From positions 1-44,556 of the IMG/VR virus record IMGVR_UViG_3300027573_000056: DNA of 44,556 nucleotides. One strand, 5' to 3'. This document shows positions 6,592 through 15,599 of this stretch, in pieces. This stretch comes from a virus. How positions within the stretch are numbered: the stretch's first letter is position 1; the number at the start of each line of letters is the position of its first letter. The translations under genes and the position numbers were made by a program. The notes under the pieces are model-generated. The model searched no databases. It was given only the letters and a program-made list of their open reading frames with translations, and had not been told where the DNA came from.

Positions 6592-6980
6592 CAGTCGATC
6601 GCCCGCAGGACATGGAACAGGAGATAAAACGAGTACGCGTCGTCAGGAGACACGTAGAACTGGATGATGTAGTCCTGCCACGCGCCATAGGTGCGCGGCG
6701 TCGTGATGTATGTCGGGTTGAGCGCCACCGAGAGCGTCACACCGCCATTGGCTGCCGTGGTGTCATCGTTGCCGAGCGTCACTGCCATGTCCTCGTAGGA
6801 GGAGTTCAGCACGTTGTTGAACGTCGCTCCTGCCCTGCGAAGCGTGGCCGTGACGGTCTTGCCGGTGAGCACGAGCGCGGTGCCTGGAGTCGATTCCAGC
6901 GTGGGCTGGAACGAGCATGTATCGCGGTCGAACACGTACGCCAGCGAGTCCACGATCGGGATGCGGCGGGTGGGGCTCAT
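6591..6980 (-). CDS. Structural protein, 129 aa
   Basis: The start is ATG 6980, which overlaps the upstream stop (ATGA); the longer frame is a shadow. The sequence is beta-rich (DTCSFQPTLESTPGTALVLTG, in part, then YIIQFYVSPDDAYSFYLLFH) and resembles a small Ig-like or baseplate/appendage domain. It lies between a fibre-like protein and the Pro-rich spike. No family is recognised; a virion role is inferred from neighbours. Confidence 0.65.
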   Translation of the reverse strand: MSPTRRIPIVDSLAYVFDRDTCSFQPTLESTPGTALVLTGKTVTATLRRAGATFNNVLNSSYEDMAVTLGNDDTTAANGGVTLSVALNPTYITTPRTYGAWQDYIIQFYVSPDDAYSFYLLFHVLRAID

Positions 6981-7390
6981 GTGAGCACCCACTGGAGCGC
7001 ACCGATGGCGAAAGTCGGTGTCTGCCCTACTGCGGGGATGCCTGGTGAGGTCAGCGTCCCGAAGTGCCACACGTCGCTCGTGCCCTCGGTGGTCGAGTTG
7101 CAGAGCCCGAAATGGGTGATAGTGCCCCAGCTCGCGGTCACTGTCGGGAAAGCGATTGCCGCACCGTTCGCGCCGGCAAGTGCCGATGTCGCCGGAAAGT
7201 TGGTGCTGTTGTTGGTGACAGCCACCCGCGCGTATCCAGTGCCGGAAGTCGAAACCTCGTTCGTCCCGAGGCCGGCGATCGTCGGTGAGGCGGTGAACAG
7301 CGCGACGTGCCAGGTGCCTTCGGCTGCGTGGGCGGTGCCCCCGAAGATCTCCGAGCCGATGCTGTTGCCTTCTGTTGTCGTAAGGGCCAT
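6977..7390 (-). CDS. Small tail-fibre-associated protein, 137 aa
   Basis: The pattern is that of a widespread small phage appendage protein: TWHVALFTASPT near the start, a Gly/Thr turn followed by GYARVAVTN, then AIAFPTVTASWGTITHFGL and a final GTLTSPG strand. Proteins of this type are annotated as tail-fibre proteins in many tailed phages; their exact fold role is not known to me. The start at ATG 7390 lies five bases after the beta-propeller gene stop. Confidence 0.7.
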   Translation of the reverse strand: MALTTTEGNSIGSEIFGGTAHAAEGTWHVALFTASPTIAGLGTNEVSTSGTGYARVAVTNNSTNFPATSALAGANGAAIAFPTVTASWGTITHFGLCNSTTEGTSDVWHFGTLTSPGIPAVGQTPTFAIGALQWVLT

Positions 7391-7394
7391 AGGG

Positions 7395-8669
7395 CTACCT
7401 CGTCCCCAGCGTTGCGGTGATCACTTTCTGGACGGTGAGCGGTCGACACTTCACGACCACGGGCGGTGAAGCCGCAGTAACGTTTGAGAGCGTCGCGGTC
7501 AGTTGGAAATTGATCGTGAGTATGCCAGCGAGGTCGAACGCCCCCACGGTGACGAACGCCAGTTCGATGTACAGGTCTGTATCCGAGAACGAGTAGTAAG
7601 CCGGCGCTGCCAATGCGACGTTCGGAGCCGGGTCGGCATTGATGGCGGTGGTGGTCTCATTGGCGGTCGAGTACGCCGTCTCCGAGCCCCACGTCGCGCC
7701 CGAGTCCGTCGAGATCTTGTAATAGATCCTGCTGGCGCGGCCGTAGAACGCGTAGAGGTGGCCCTCGGTGTCGATCTGCAAGGCGCAGGCGTTGGCATCA
7801 GCGATGCTGGACAGGACATCCGTGCGCGCAGTGATCGAGGCAGTGCCGTTCACATCCCAGCACTTGAGGGTGTTCGTGGGGTTGTCTGACTCGAACGCCA
7901 GCACAAATACGTGACCGTCAGAGCGGCGGTAGGCGGTGCTGAAGTTGTTGTAGACGAGCGAGCGTCCCATGTTCGTGCCGATGGTGACCGGGGTCAGCCA
8001 TAGCCCTGCCGAGTCGTCCCACTGCACTACCTTGATCGCAACGGCGGAGATGTCCGACCAGAACGCGAGCACATCGTTGGTGTCCGCCGTCAGCTCGGCT
8101 GGCCAGATCTGGATGAGGTCGGAAAGCGCCTGACCGAAATCCCTGTCACTGGACGCAGCGAACGAGGTGCCGCCGTTAGTGGAGATCAGGTGCTCAACGG
8201 GGTCCCCTGAGTCGAAGACGCCTTTGACACCGACCACATGGATGTTCTCGGAAAGAGACTCACCGATGGAGAGCGGCCCCGAGGACGGGGCTGGGTTGAA
8301 GTTGGAGATATGCGTCCCGGTCGCTGTCCCGAGCGTTTCCGTCTCCAGGTTGACGCTGTTGTAGTAGTAGCCGCGGTTGCTCCCGGTATCGTCATGGCAG
8401 ACGACATGGACGATCGGGCTGTTGGCAGTGTCGTGCCAGCGCTCGTAATAGATGTCCATGTCGATGAAGCCTGAATTGATGCTCAGGATCTCGACACGCG
8501 CGCCCCACGTCAGCCCGGCATCAATGGATTTCTTGTAGTAGCACTCCACGTTCGTCGCGACAAAGAACTCGTACAGGGTCGTGGAGTCGTACCAGACCTG
8601 CAGGCGCGTGGAGCCATTACGCGCCCAGTTGGGATTGTCTACAGCAGCATCAATGGTGACCTGGGCCAT
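7395..8669 (-). CDS. Asp-box (BNR) beta-propeller protein, sialidase-like fold, 424 aa
   Basis: Asp-box motifs of the S-x-D-x-G-x-T-W type appear several times: SIDAGLTWG near the start, STNGGTSF in the middle and STDSGATWG near the end. They mark blades of a sialidase-like propeller. The catalytic arginine triad of true sialidases cannot be confirmed, so sugar binding is a safer guess than hydrolysis. The last 60 residues (VTAASPPVVVKCRPLTVQK) look like an attachment domain. It is paralogous to the protein at 12783-14105, sharing for example TASITA(R/K)T in the same place. The ATG start shares a base with the upstream stop (TAATG). Confidence 0.75.
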   Translation of the reverse strand: MAQVTIDAAVDNPNWARNGSTRLQVWYDSTTLYEFFVATNVECYYKKSIDAGLTWGARVEILSINSGFIDMDIYYERWHDTANSPIVHVVCHDDTGSNRGYYYNSVNLETETLGTATGTHISNFNPAPSSGPLSIGESLSENIHVVGVKGVFDSGDPVEHLISTNGGTSFAASSDRDFGQALSDLIQIWPAELTADTNDVLAFWSDISAVAIKVVQWDDSAGLWLTPVTIGTNMGRSLVYNNFSTAYRRSDGHVFVLAFESDNPTNTLKCWDVNGTASITARTDVLSSIADANACALQIDTEGHLYAFYGRASRIYYKISTDSGATWGSETAYSTANETTTAINADPAPNVALAAPAYYSFSDTDLYIELAFVTVGAFDLAGILTINFQLTATLSNVTAASPPVVVKCRPLTVQKVITATLGTR

Positions 8670-10627
8670 TAGTCGAGCAACCAGACCTGCAACGTGACCT
8701 CGATGCCCTCGACGCCGTTGCCCTTCAAGTCCTTGCGCTGCGGCTGGCCCGCGACCATCGCGTACTTGCTGTCGAGCGGCTTGTCGCCGGGGAGCAGCAC
8801 CTTGAACGGGCCGTCCGACTGCTCGGATGCGAGACGCGTCAACTCCGCCATGCGCGTGTCGATGTCGTCGCCGCCCTGCAAGAGCAGCGTCACTTCCTCA
8901 ATCATCGCGGGGCGCTCGTCGTACTCGATCTCTAGTGCCCCGTTGACCTCTGGCGGTAGCGTCTCGGCGTTCGTGCCGTCAGCCCGTTGTGTCAGCCGCG
9001 GCTTGAAGTTGCGGCCCGAGATGTTGTGTAGCGGCTGGCCGTCCGGGCCGGCGTTGCCGATGAGCGTGTGTTGCCCCGGGATGTCCATGAGCGGGCCGAT
9101 GTCGATGTAGTCCGGGTCTGTCACCCACGGGTTTACGTCGAACGTGACCGCGAGCTGCCAGTCCGAGCAGTATTCGACGTTCAAGACACGACAGCGCGCG
9201 AGCCGGAGCGTCTTGAGCAGGTTCGGGTCGCGGTCGAGGGTGGTGCCGTACCAGATGCCGCCCGACGTGGAGTAGAGCCGCGCCGCGAACAGGTCGTCGC
9301 GGCCGTCACGCGAGATCGTCTCATAGGCGATGTTGCCGTCTTCGCCCCAGATGATCACCGGGTTCGTGGGCGTGTTGGAAGCGAAGATGCAGCCCACCTC
9401 GGCATCGGTGATGTAGCGCGAGGGGTAGAGATCGGGCTGGCCTGAGCCGCCCGTCTCGCTGGAGAACACGCAGCGGTACATATACGAGTGCCCCGCGACC
9501 GTGAGGACGGCATCCCACTTCTCGCCGCGGTCTGCAAAGACTTCGGTCGTCCTGCCGCTGTGCCCGGTGAACTGCTTCATGCGCTCACCGATGCCCACGG
9601 GGTTGTCGGTGTGGCCCGCGATCGCGCGTTGCCCGATGTCGGCGGTGCAGTAGAGCCAGCCCCAGCCGGGGTCGGCGTAGCGCGCCCCGTTGTGCGCGCT
9701 CTTGTGACCGACTAGCGCCCGCGAGAGCGGTACGGGCTTGCCCTGATCGGTGAACGAGAACAGGTTGCTGATCTTCCCCGCGTACGTGTAGGGGCCGTGC
9801 GAGCCGATGCCGTTGATGTTCTCGACCGGGTTGCCGATCGGGAACGGACTCGCGTAGGTGTTGAAATAGTCGAACGTGTACGAGATGTTGTTTGTGGGCT
9901 GGTCGGGGTTCGTACCGTCGAAGATCCCGAACCAGAGCCGGTCGGAACCTGGCGCAAGCGCCGTCACGAGCAGCGTGTCCAACCCATAGTTGTGCTGAAT
10001 ATTCATCCCCGACGACGAGGCACTGATGATGATCGACATGCGGTTCGATGCGCCGTAGGCGATCCAGAGCCAGTTCTGCCACACCGCGACGCCGACCACG
10101 AGCGCGGGCAGGACCTCGGTGTCCACCACCGTCCACGTCGACATGTCGATCTGGTTCACGATCGCGCCGTGGAACACGAACAGGTAGCCCTGCAACTCGG
10201 CCATGAACCTGACGACATCGCCAGAGGAGCTTGACGTACCCGTGACCGCCTGCACGCCGCCGTAGTACGAAGTCCCGTAATAGGCCGAGCCGTACATAGA
10301 GGATGTGCCAGCAGCCACCACTGGCGGGTTGGAAGCGGAGAGCGAGACCGCAGTACGTTTGCCGAGCGACAGGATGCGCCTGGGGAAGCGCGTCTCGATG
10401 TTCTGCGTGTAGTCCACGCCGAGGTAGCCGACTACAGACTCCTGCGAGCCGCCGACCGGGCCGTCCAGCCGCCACTCCACCCGCTTGATACGGCCGGGGT
10501 CAGTGCCGTTCGTCGGGCGCTGCGTGCGCGTGACAGCACGCTTGCCGCCGAGTTGGAGCCTGTCGGTGACGAGCGGGTATTCCCTGTCCCCGATGCGTAC
10601 CACGTCATCCACTACAACGTCCGCCAC
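8669..10627 (-). CDS. Large virion protein, tail/nozzle candidate, 652 aa
   Basis: A 652-aa beta-rich protein with repeating blade-like strands (GYLFVFHGAIVNQIDM, NWLWIAYGASNRMSI, RLWFGIFDGTNP) after a Gly/Tyr-rich loop (YGSAYYGTSYYGG). The C-terminal part (LPPEVNGALEIEYDERPAMI, then FKVLLPG) looks like a separate domain. Size and position among appendage genes suggest a tail nozzle or tube component of a short-tailed virion, comparable in place but not visibly in sequence to the tail tubular B protein. The start is GTG 10627, inside the end of the upstream gene. Confidence 0.55.
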   Translation of the reverse strand: MADVVVDDVVRIGDREYPLVTDRLQLGGKRAVTRTQRPTNGTDPGRIKRVEWRLDGPVGGSQESVVGYLGVDYTQNIETRFPRRILSLGKRTAVSLSASNPPVVAAGTSSMYGSAYYGTSYYGGVQAVTGTSSSSGDVVRFMAELQGYLFVFHGAIVNQIDMSTWTVVDTEVLPALVVGVAVWQNWLWIAYGASNRMSIIISASSSGMNIQHNYGLDTLLVTALAPGSDRLWFGIFDGTNPDQPTNNISYTFDYFNTYASPFPIGNPVENINGIGSHGPYTYAGKISNLFSFTDQGKPVPLSRALVGHKSAHNGARYADPGWGWLYCTADIGQRAIAGHTDNPVGIGERMKQFTGHSGRTTEVFADRGEKWDAVLTVAGHSYMYRCVFSSETGGSGQPDLYPSRYITDAEVGCIFASNTPTNPVIIWGEDGNIAYETISRDGRDDLFAARLYSTSGGIWYGTTLDRDPNLLKTLRLARCRVLNVEYCSDWQLAVTFDVNPWVTDPDYIDIGPLMDIPGQHTLIGNAGPDGQPLHNISGRNFKPRLTQRADGTNAETLPPEVNGALEIEYDERPAMIEEVTLLLQGGDDIDTRMAELTRLASEQSDGPFKVLLPGDKPLDSKYAMVAGQPQRKDLKGNGVEGIEVTLQVWLLD

Positions 10628-11451
10628 GCCGTAATGAACGACTGCGCATAGATGATCGTGTCAGAGGCATCGGACGTGTCCTGCGCGGCCTGGAGTTGCA
10701 CCCAGCCAGCGGTCGAACTGTTAACGATGGTGCCGGTGAGCCTGAGCCCAACACCGGCCGCGGCAGTAGCAAGCGAATTTGAAGCCGTCCAGTCTGTGAC
10801 GCGAATCGCAACGTGGGCGGCGGCGTCGATCTTGATGGCGTTTCCGGTGCCGGCCGCACCGGACGGGACGGTGAAGGCACACTTGATGTCAGGAGTAGCA
10901 CCTGTCGAGAGCTGCCCCTCCATCACGAACGACCACACCGTCGAGGCGTCCATCCAGAACTTGATGCCGGTCACGTCTCCGAGCGTAACGTTGGCGTTCT
11001 TGGTGAAGTTCGCCGTGGAGCGCCAGGTCTGTACCATCGCGGGGCCGATGCGCTGGTCGTAGTTCGTCTGGGATGAGGCGATCGTTCCGCCTGCGGCCAC
11101 GTAGACGAGCATCAGGGGGAAATAGTCCGCGCCCAACTCTGGGATCGCGGGAGTTGCCGCAGCGGTGCCGGAGACCATGACCTCGGTGCCGGTGGAGTCC
11201 AGCGCGATCCACGTCCAGCGCGGGTTCGTAGAGTCGGCTACGAGCGTCCCTGCGTCAGCCTGCGCCGCCACCGTGACCGGGACGCCGTTGTGGATGAGTG
11301 CGCCGGCCGCCACGTCATAGGTGAGGTCTGCGGCATCCAGTGTTACGGCGCAGCCGCCGATCAGGACGTACGTGTGTGGGGCCGCGAACATCTCCGCGTG
11401 CGTGTCTGGAATCGGCATCGTCGTATCGGTAGCCGCGAACAGTCGAGCCAT
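10612..11451 (-). CDS. Appendage/fibre-type protein, 279 aa
   Basis: The start is ATG 11451 (AGGAG six bases upstream), one codon after the longer GTG start. Residues up to about 140 resemble the N-terminal part of phage fibre-base proteins (AGALIHNGVPVTVAAQADAG; RWTWIALDSTGTEVMV; FPLMLVYVAAGGTI), a pattern common in proteins that cap or tether tail fibres. The second half is a beta-sandwich-like domain with many Ala/Thr. Its stop lies within the start of the 652-aa gene. Confidence 0.6.
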   Translation of the reverse strand: MARLFAATDTTMPIPDTHAEMFAAPHTYVLIGGCAVTLDAADLTYDVAAGALIHNGVPVTVAAQADAGTLVADSTNPRWTWIALDSTGTEVMVSGTAAATPAIPELGADYFPLMLVYVAAGGTIASSQTNYDQRIGPAMVQTWRSTANFTKNANVTLGDVTGIKFWMDASTVWSFVMEGQLSTGATPDIKCAFTVPSGAAGTGNAIKIDAAAHVAIRVTDWTASNSLATAAAGVGLRLTGTIVNSSTAGWVQLQAAQDTSDASDTIIYAQSFITAWRTL

Positions 11452-12782
11452 CACGCACTCCTAACCGTGGCGGCCCGCAGAGGCTTCGGCACCGGCAGCG
11501 ATACAAAGTTCTTGGTGAGCCGCGTCCACTCGCCCCGCACCCCGAAGTCGCGTGGGTCGGCCGGGTCACCGTCGAGGATCACGTCGAGGCGCGTCCTATC
11601 CTGGTTAGGCTTGCGGATCTCCAGCAGGTTCGTGAGCAGCCCTGCCTCGAGCGCGCGGGCGTACTGGTCGTCTATCTCGTCTGCGTCGTCGTCCATCGCT
11701 GGGAAGGGTCTACGCGTGTAGATGATCAGTTGCCCGTGTGCGTCCTCGCGCAGTTCGACCGCCGGCACACCGCCGACGTTGCGCCGCACGTAAGCCAACT
11801 CGTGTTCCTCGTAGCCAGCCGAGCCGTAGTCACGCAGCGCAGTCGGGAAGTCGTCCAGCGGCACGAGTCCCGCCCAGTGGAAGTTCGCGGATGCGTCGCC
11901 CGTGTCCACTGAGAGCACGAGTCTGAGTTCGGTGTCGGTAGCAGCGGTGTCGTACGAGACGGTCAGGAACTCTGGCAGGTCGTCGGTGCCCGAATGGTAC
12001 GAGCTGTAGGTCGTGGACGAGCCGTTGTAGATGCCGATGCGCGCCCTTGAGGCGGTGGAGCATGTCACCCAGGCACGGCCCAGCACGGTCGGGAGCGTCG
12101 CACTGGATGAGCGCGTGTGGTACTGGAGGAAGGGCGCAGGGATGGACTGGTAAAGCGTGGCATCGGCCCCAGTGCGCGCCAGCGTGACCGCGTAGGCGGA
12201 ACGGATGCCGCCAGTGACTCGCGCCACCGTGGCATCCGTGCCGGCCATCGTCCAGCCGTCAGGTACGGCGGCGTCGCCGTTGTCCCAGAGCCCGAAGTCC
12301 TCGTTGTGCAGCGTGTTCGGTGAGTGCGAACTCCACACCGCGTCGATGTCGTCCGCACCGATCAGCCACGTCAACTGAGGCAATGGGATGAGCAACTGGC
12401 CCGAGTGCAGCGGATACACGTAGCGGTAGGTGCGCCGCATCTCACGCAATGCGACGTTGCCAGCATCCCGCGCCTCAGTGAGCGTGTAGCCGGGGTATTT
12501 CTGAAGGATGTACGTCTCGTTCGAATACGTCTCGTCTGAGCGGTCTGCGAAGTGCGCGGTGCCGGTGAGGTCTTCCCAGAGCTCGACCGTCTTCTCGCGG
12601 TCGGTCTCGTTTGTGGCTTCGAGCATCCAGAGCAGGCCGTTCTTGAACAGCCCATCGTCGCCAGTCGTATTGATCAGGCCCGAGAGGATTGCCGTCGTGC
12701 CGGTGCCAGATGAGATCGAGCCAGTGCGCGCGCCGATGCGCCTGAGGGCGCGCCGTAACAGTTCCGTCCGCGTCACTACCAC
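11451..12782 (-). CDS. Virion protein with inserted carbohydrate-binding-like region, 443 aa
   Basis: The N-terminal 130 residues are helical (RTELLRRALRRIGARTG, MLEATNETDREKTVELW), as expected for an adaptor or connector. The middle (about 165-310) is a jelly-roll-like beta domain (DFGLWDNGDAAVPDGW, typical of a carbohydrate-binding module start). The C-terminal third returns to helices (DDQYARALEAGLLTNLLEIRK). The split suggests an adaptor with a decorating domain inserted. The gene ends one base into the next start. Confidence 0.55.
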   Translation of the reverse strand: MVVTRTELLRRALRRIGARTGSISSGTGTTAILSGLINTTGDDGLFKNGLLWMLEATNETDREKTVELWEDLTGTAHFADRSDETYSNETYILQKYPGYTLTEARDAGNVALREMRRTYRYVYPLHSGQLLIPLPQLTWLIGADDIDAVWSSHSPNTLHNEDFGLWDNGDAAVPDGWTMAGTDATVARVTGGIRSAYAVTLARTGADATLYQSIPAPFLQYHTRSSSATLPTVLGRAWVTCSTASRARIGIYNGSSTTYSSYHSGTDDLPEFLTVSYDTAATDTELRLVLSVDTGDASANFHWAGLVPLDDFPTALRDYGSAGYEEHELAYVRRNVGGVPAVELREDAHGQLIIYTRRPFPAMDDDADEIDDQYARALEAGLLTNLLEIRKPNQDRTRLDVILDGDPADPRDFGVRGEWTRLTKNFVSLPVPKPLRAATVRSA

Positions 12783-14105
12783 TTAGCGCTGCCTTCGCCG
12801 TGTGCCGAGAAAGCCCTTGTTGAGCGGGTTGCCTTGACCGCCACCCGTCCCACCACCGCCGCCTCCGCCGCCTCCCTGTCCACCACCGCGGCCGGGATTG
12901 GGATTGCCACGGTTCCTACCGGGTGCGTTGCCTGAGTTGCCGGGAGAACCGCCACCAGCGCTACCGATCGCTACGCTGTTCACGTAGTTGAGGTACAGGT
13001 CGGAGGCCCCGTTATCTCGGAAGCAGGGCATGAACCTTGACCCGCCTGACCCTCCCAAGTCACATGACATTGCTAGATGAGCACGGCCAGTCTCGCCGTA
13101 TGCCTGCTCGCCACCCCATGTGGTACCGCCGTCAGTGGACTTCTGGTAGAAAGGAGTGACGGAAGTGCCGATTGTCTCGGAACCGTCTGCCTTACCCATG
13201 TACCCGACATAGATGTCACCTGTGGCCTGGTCGATGCAGACGCACGGGTTGTACATGTCGTCTTTGTCGGTCGTGATGTTCGTCTTCGCCGTGATCGAGG
13301 CCGTCGAAGCGATGTCATAGACCTTGAGGTCGCCAGTGGCGGAATCGCGCTCGGTGAAATACGCAAGAATCAAGTGGTTGTCAGAATGGCGCACCGACGC
13401 GGAAAACCCGTACCCCACGGTGGTGAGACTAACCCAGGCCATAGCAGCAATAGCGGTTTCCGCCGTGGAATCGCCGCTGTCGGAGTGGACTTTCAGGGAA
13501 ATCGCGGCACCGGTGCGGTCTTGAAAGAGGAACCAGGGATCCTGATTGTCGGTCTCATTACCAGGGAACACTAGGACGATGTCATCGTCGTCGTCTTCCA
13601 CAATCCCGGTATCAGACCGTTCCGTCCAATTCACGCCGCCGTCTGTAGAACGACATAGACCAGCTTCAATCGCTCCACCCAACATGAACCACAGGTAGAG
13701 GTTCCCGCCACGCATCTTGGCGATGGAGCACTGGTGTCTCGTATCGACCGTCGTGCCCGCGTACACCGCAACCTCACTGCCGAGCGTGTCGGAGGCGGTA
13801 TCAAGATTCTTGTAGAAGACATCCGCACTCGTGTTGTCGATGTACGCAATATGAATGAGCGTACCTGTGATTCCCGGTGTCCATTTGTCGTACCAGACAT
13901 CGAATCCAGCGATGAGCGCCGTCGATACCGTGACCGCGGCACCCCATGTCTGACCGCCGTCAGTGGTCTTTTCATAGAACAGGTCATTGAGGACGGAATC
14001 ACTGTAGAACTGATAGCCGATCAGACGGGACACAAACACTTGCTGGCGGCCTGACTTATTGACAGGCCCGCTCGACACCGCATCGTGAATGAGGACATCA
14101 GCCAT
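12783..14105 (-). CDS. Second Asp-box beta-propeller protein, Gly-rich C-terminus, 440 aa
   Basis: Asp-boxes TTDGGQTWG, STDGGVNWTE and STDGGTTWGG mark propeller blades of sialidase type. Blade order and flanking text (TASITAKT; STDGGTTWGGEQAYG) match the protein at 7395-8669 closely enough to call them paralogs. About 60 residues at the end are Gly/Asn/Pro-rich with a run of glycines, then a basic tail (GFLGTRRRQR), unlike the other copy. It may serve as an alternative receptor-binding unit. The ATG is at 14105. Confidence 0.75.
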   Translation of the reverse strand: MADVLIHDAVSSGPVNKSGRQQVFVSRLIGYQFYSDSVLNDLFYEKTTDGGQTWGAAVTVSTALIAGFDVWYDKWTPGITGTLIHIAYIDNTSADVFYKNLDTASDTLGSEVAVYAGTTVDTRHQCSIAKMRGGNLYLWFMLGGAIEAGLCRSTDGGVNWTERSDTGIVEDDDDDIVLVFPGNETDNQDPWFLFQDRTGAAISLKVHSDSGDSTAETAIAAMAWVSLTTVGYGFSASVRHSDNHLILAYFTERDSATGDLKVYDIASTASITAKTNITTDKDDMYNPCVCIDQATGDIYVGYMGKADGSETIGTSVTPFYQKSTDGGTTWGGEQAYGETGRAHLAMSCDLGGSGGSRFMPCFRDNGASDLYLNYVNSVAIGSAGGGSPGNSGNAPGRNRGNPNPGRGGGQGGGGGGGGGTGGGQGNPLNKGFLGTRRRQR

Positions 14106-14109
14106 GCAG

Positions 14110-14349
14110 CTAGACGGGCTCCACCGTCAGCACTTCGAGGCCGAGCGGCTTACCCCAGAACTCTGGCTCTGCCTTCGAGTTCCAGCCTGGGCGGAACGTG
14201 CGCTCGCGTACCGGCAGGCTCATCTCCGCCTCGTACTTGTTGATGAGCCTCGTGAGCGCGCTCTTGTCACCAGCCTCTAGCGTGACTGTGGTGTACTCGG
14301 GATTGCATTCAGGTTGTGTGAACCGGATCGTGACCTTGAACTGCGGCAT
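14110..14349 (-). CDS. Small unknown protein, 79 aa
   Basis: A compact alpha/beta sequence (FKVTIRFTQPE, TTVTLEAGDKSALTRLINKYE) with no cysteines or membrane segment. It stands alone between structural genes and has a good ribosome site (AGGAGAT upstream of the ATG). No function is recognised. Confidence 0.65.
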   Translation of the reverse strand: MPQFKVTIRFTQPECNPEYTTVTLEAGDKSALTRLINKYEAEMSLPVRERTFRPGWNSKAEPEFWGKPLGLEVLTVEPV

Positions 14350-14357
14350 GTGATCTC

Positions 14358-14948
14358 CTAGGAAAACATCTCAATCGGACAGACCGCGTACTTCGCGCCC
14401 CAGTACACCGTCGGGCCGGTGCCGCCAGCCGAGAACAGGTAGCAGACAAGCGAGCCACCCACCGTCGCGGAGCCACCGATGAGCTCGATGCCGTTCGGCG
14501 TCCACAGGTACTCGGTGTCCACGCCTTCGGCGGTGTCCACGTCCGCGCCGATCTGCTTACCCATCAGCCGCATCCCGTAGCCGGCGGTGCCGGTCGCGCC
14601 CGTGTAGACCACGGCACTCTGCGTGGCCGATGCGAACTTCTGGTTGCAGTTGACCTGGAGTTCGGCGGTGCCGGCAGAGCCGCGCTTGGCGATGTTGTCG
14701 CGTTCCACGATCAGCGTGAGCGGCCCCGTGCCGACTGTGCCGGCCTGACCGAAGCACACTTCGATCGGGATCAGCCAGAAGTTGACCGGCACCTGCACGA
14801 TCAGCGCCGGCGTCGTATCAGCGAACGATGTCTGACAGGTGATCACGTCGTTGGCGTCCGCGTCGGACGTGCGCCACACGAAGCCGTCCATCGTCAGGGC
14901 AGAGATCAAGTCTCCGCCGTTCGCCAGCAGCCCTGAGTAATAGCTCAC
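14358..14948 (-). CDS. Minor structural protein, 196 aa
   Basis: A beta-rich protein without enzymatic motifs (ALIVQVPVNFWLIPIEVCFG, GPLTLIVERD). It resembles small capsid-decoration or tail-knob proteins of environmental podophages, but I cannot assign a family. The spacing of nine bases to the next gene and three to the previous gene indicates the same transcript. Confidence 0.6.
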   Translation of the reverse strand: MSYYSGLLANGGDLISALTMDGFVWRTSDADANDVITCQTSFADTTPALIVQVPVNFWLIPIEVCFGQAGTVGTGPLTLIVERDNIAKRGSAGTAELQVNCNQKFASATQSAVVYTGATGTAGYGMRLMGKQIGADVDTAEGVDTEYLWTPNGIELIGGSATVGGSLVCYLFSAGGTGPTVYWGAKYAVCPIEMFS

Positions 14949-14951
14949 TCG

Positions 14952-15599
14952 CTACTCCATCTCTGGAGCAGTCGGCTCCACCACTGGCGCAACTGCTCGT
15001 GGCGGCCTACCTGGCCTGCGTACTGCCTGCCCTGCGAGTGCAGCCTGCGCCATGCCACGCATCGCCTCGCGGTCGAGCCGGCGTTCCTCGGCTTCGATGG
15101 CGCGCTGGCGGCGCTCCTTGGCGGCCTCGATGATCCGCCACTCATCCTTGTGCTTCGCGCGCATGTGCGAGTCGCGGTCGTAGATGGAGCGGAAGTCCGC
15201 CTTGTTGGGCTTCGATGGGTCGGCCATGTTGCAAGTGCGGCCCTGTAGGCCGATGTCGTCCAGCCATGCGCGGTCGGCTTCGGCGGGCCCGTCCTTCTCA
15301 TCGAAGTCCGGGTGCATGTAGCACATCACCTTGCCGCGCTTGTACTCAGGCGCCGCCCCAGCCATACCCGGCATCCAGAACGCGGGCTGGCCGTTGGTGA
15401 GGCGCTTGGAGAGCACGCGCTGGGCGTCGATGCGCAGGATCGGGCGCGGCTCGCCGTCGAGCATCGAGTACACCGTCACCTTGGCGTCGGTGTTGGCGGT
15501 CGTGACGAGCCCGGTGTCGCCCTCACCCAGCGAGAGCCCCGACGGGACTTGCCCGAGCGCCTGCGAAATCTCCGCGCCACGTACGAGGTCAGTAACCAC
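14952..15599 (-). CDS. Unknown protein with possible zinc site and basic tail, 215 aa
   Basis: I choose GTG 15599, with GGAG seven bases upstream and an overlap with the previous stop, over the longer frame to 15680. The middle contains spaced Cys/His residues (VMCYMHPDF, GRTCNMADP, RDSHMRAKHKDEW) that could bind zinc, followed by a long basic helix (AAKERRQRAIEAEERRLDRE) and a Pro-rich end. It may be a virion-assembly or DNA-contact protein. Function is unknown. Confidence 0.6.
   Translation of the reverse strand: MVTDLVRGAEISQALGQVPSGLSLGEGDTGLVTTANTDAKVTVYSMLDGEPRPILRIDAQRVLSKRLTNGQPAFWMPGMAGAAPEYKRGKVMCYMHPDFDEKDGPAEADRAWLDDIGLQGRTCNMADPSKPNKADFRSIYDRDSHMRAKHKDEWRIIEAAKERRQRAIEAEERRLDREAMRGMAQAALAGQAVRRPGRPPRAVAPVVEPTAPEME

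Noticed and set aside
5740-6627. Plus-strand frame of 295 codons opposite the Pro-rich spike gene
   Set aside because: It is Arg/Val-rich shadow text caused by high GC; the minus strand has the conserved domain pattern.
9585-10475. Minus-strand frame of 296 codons overlapping the 652-aa gene
   Set aside because: It is in another frame of the same strand with shadow composition and no start signal; the 652-aa frame has coherent strands and coupled ends.
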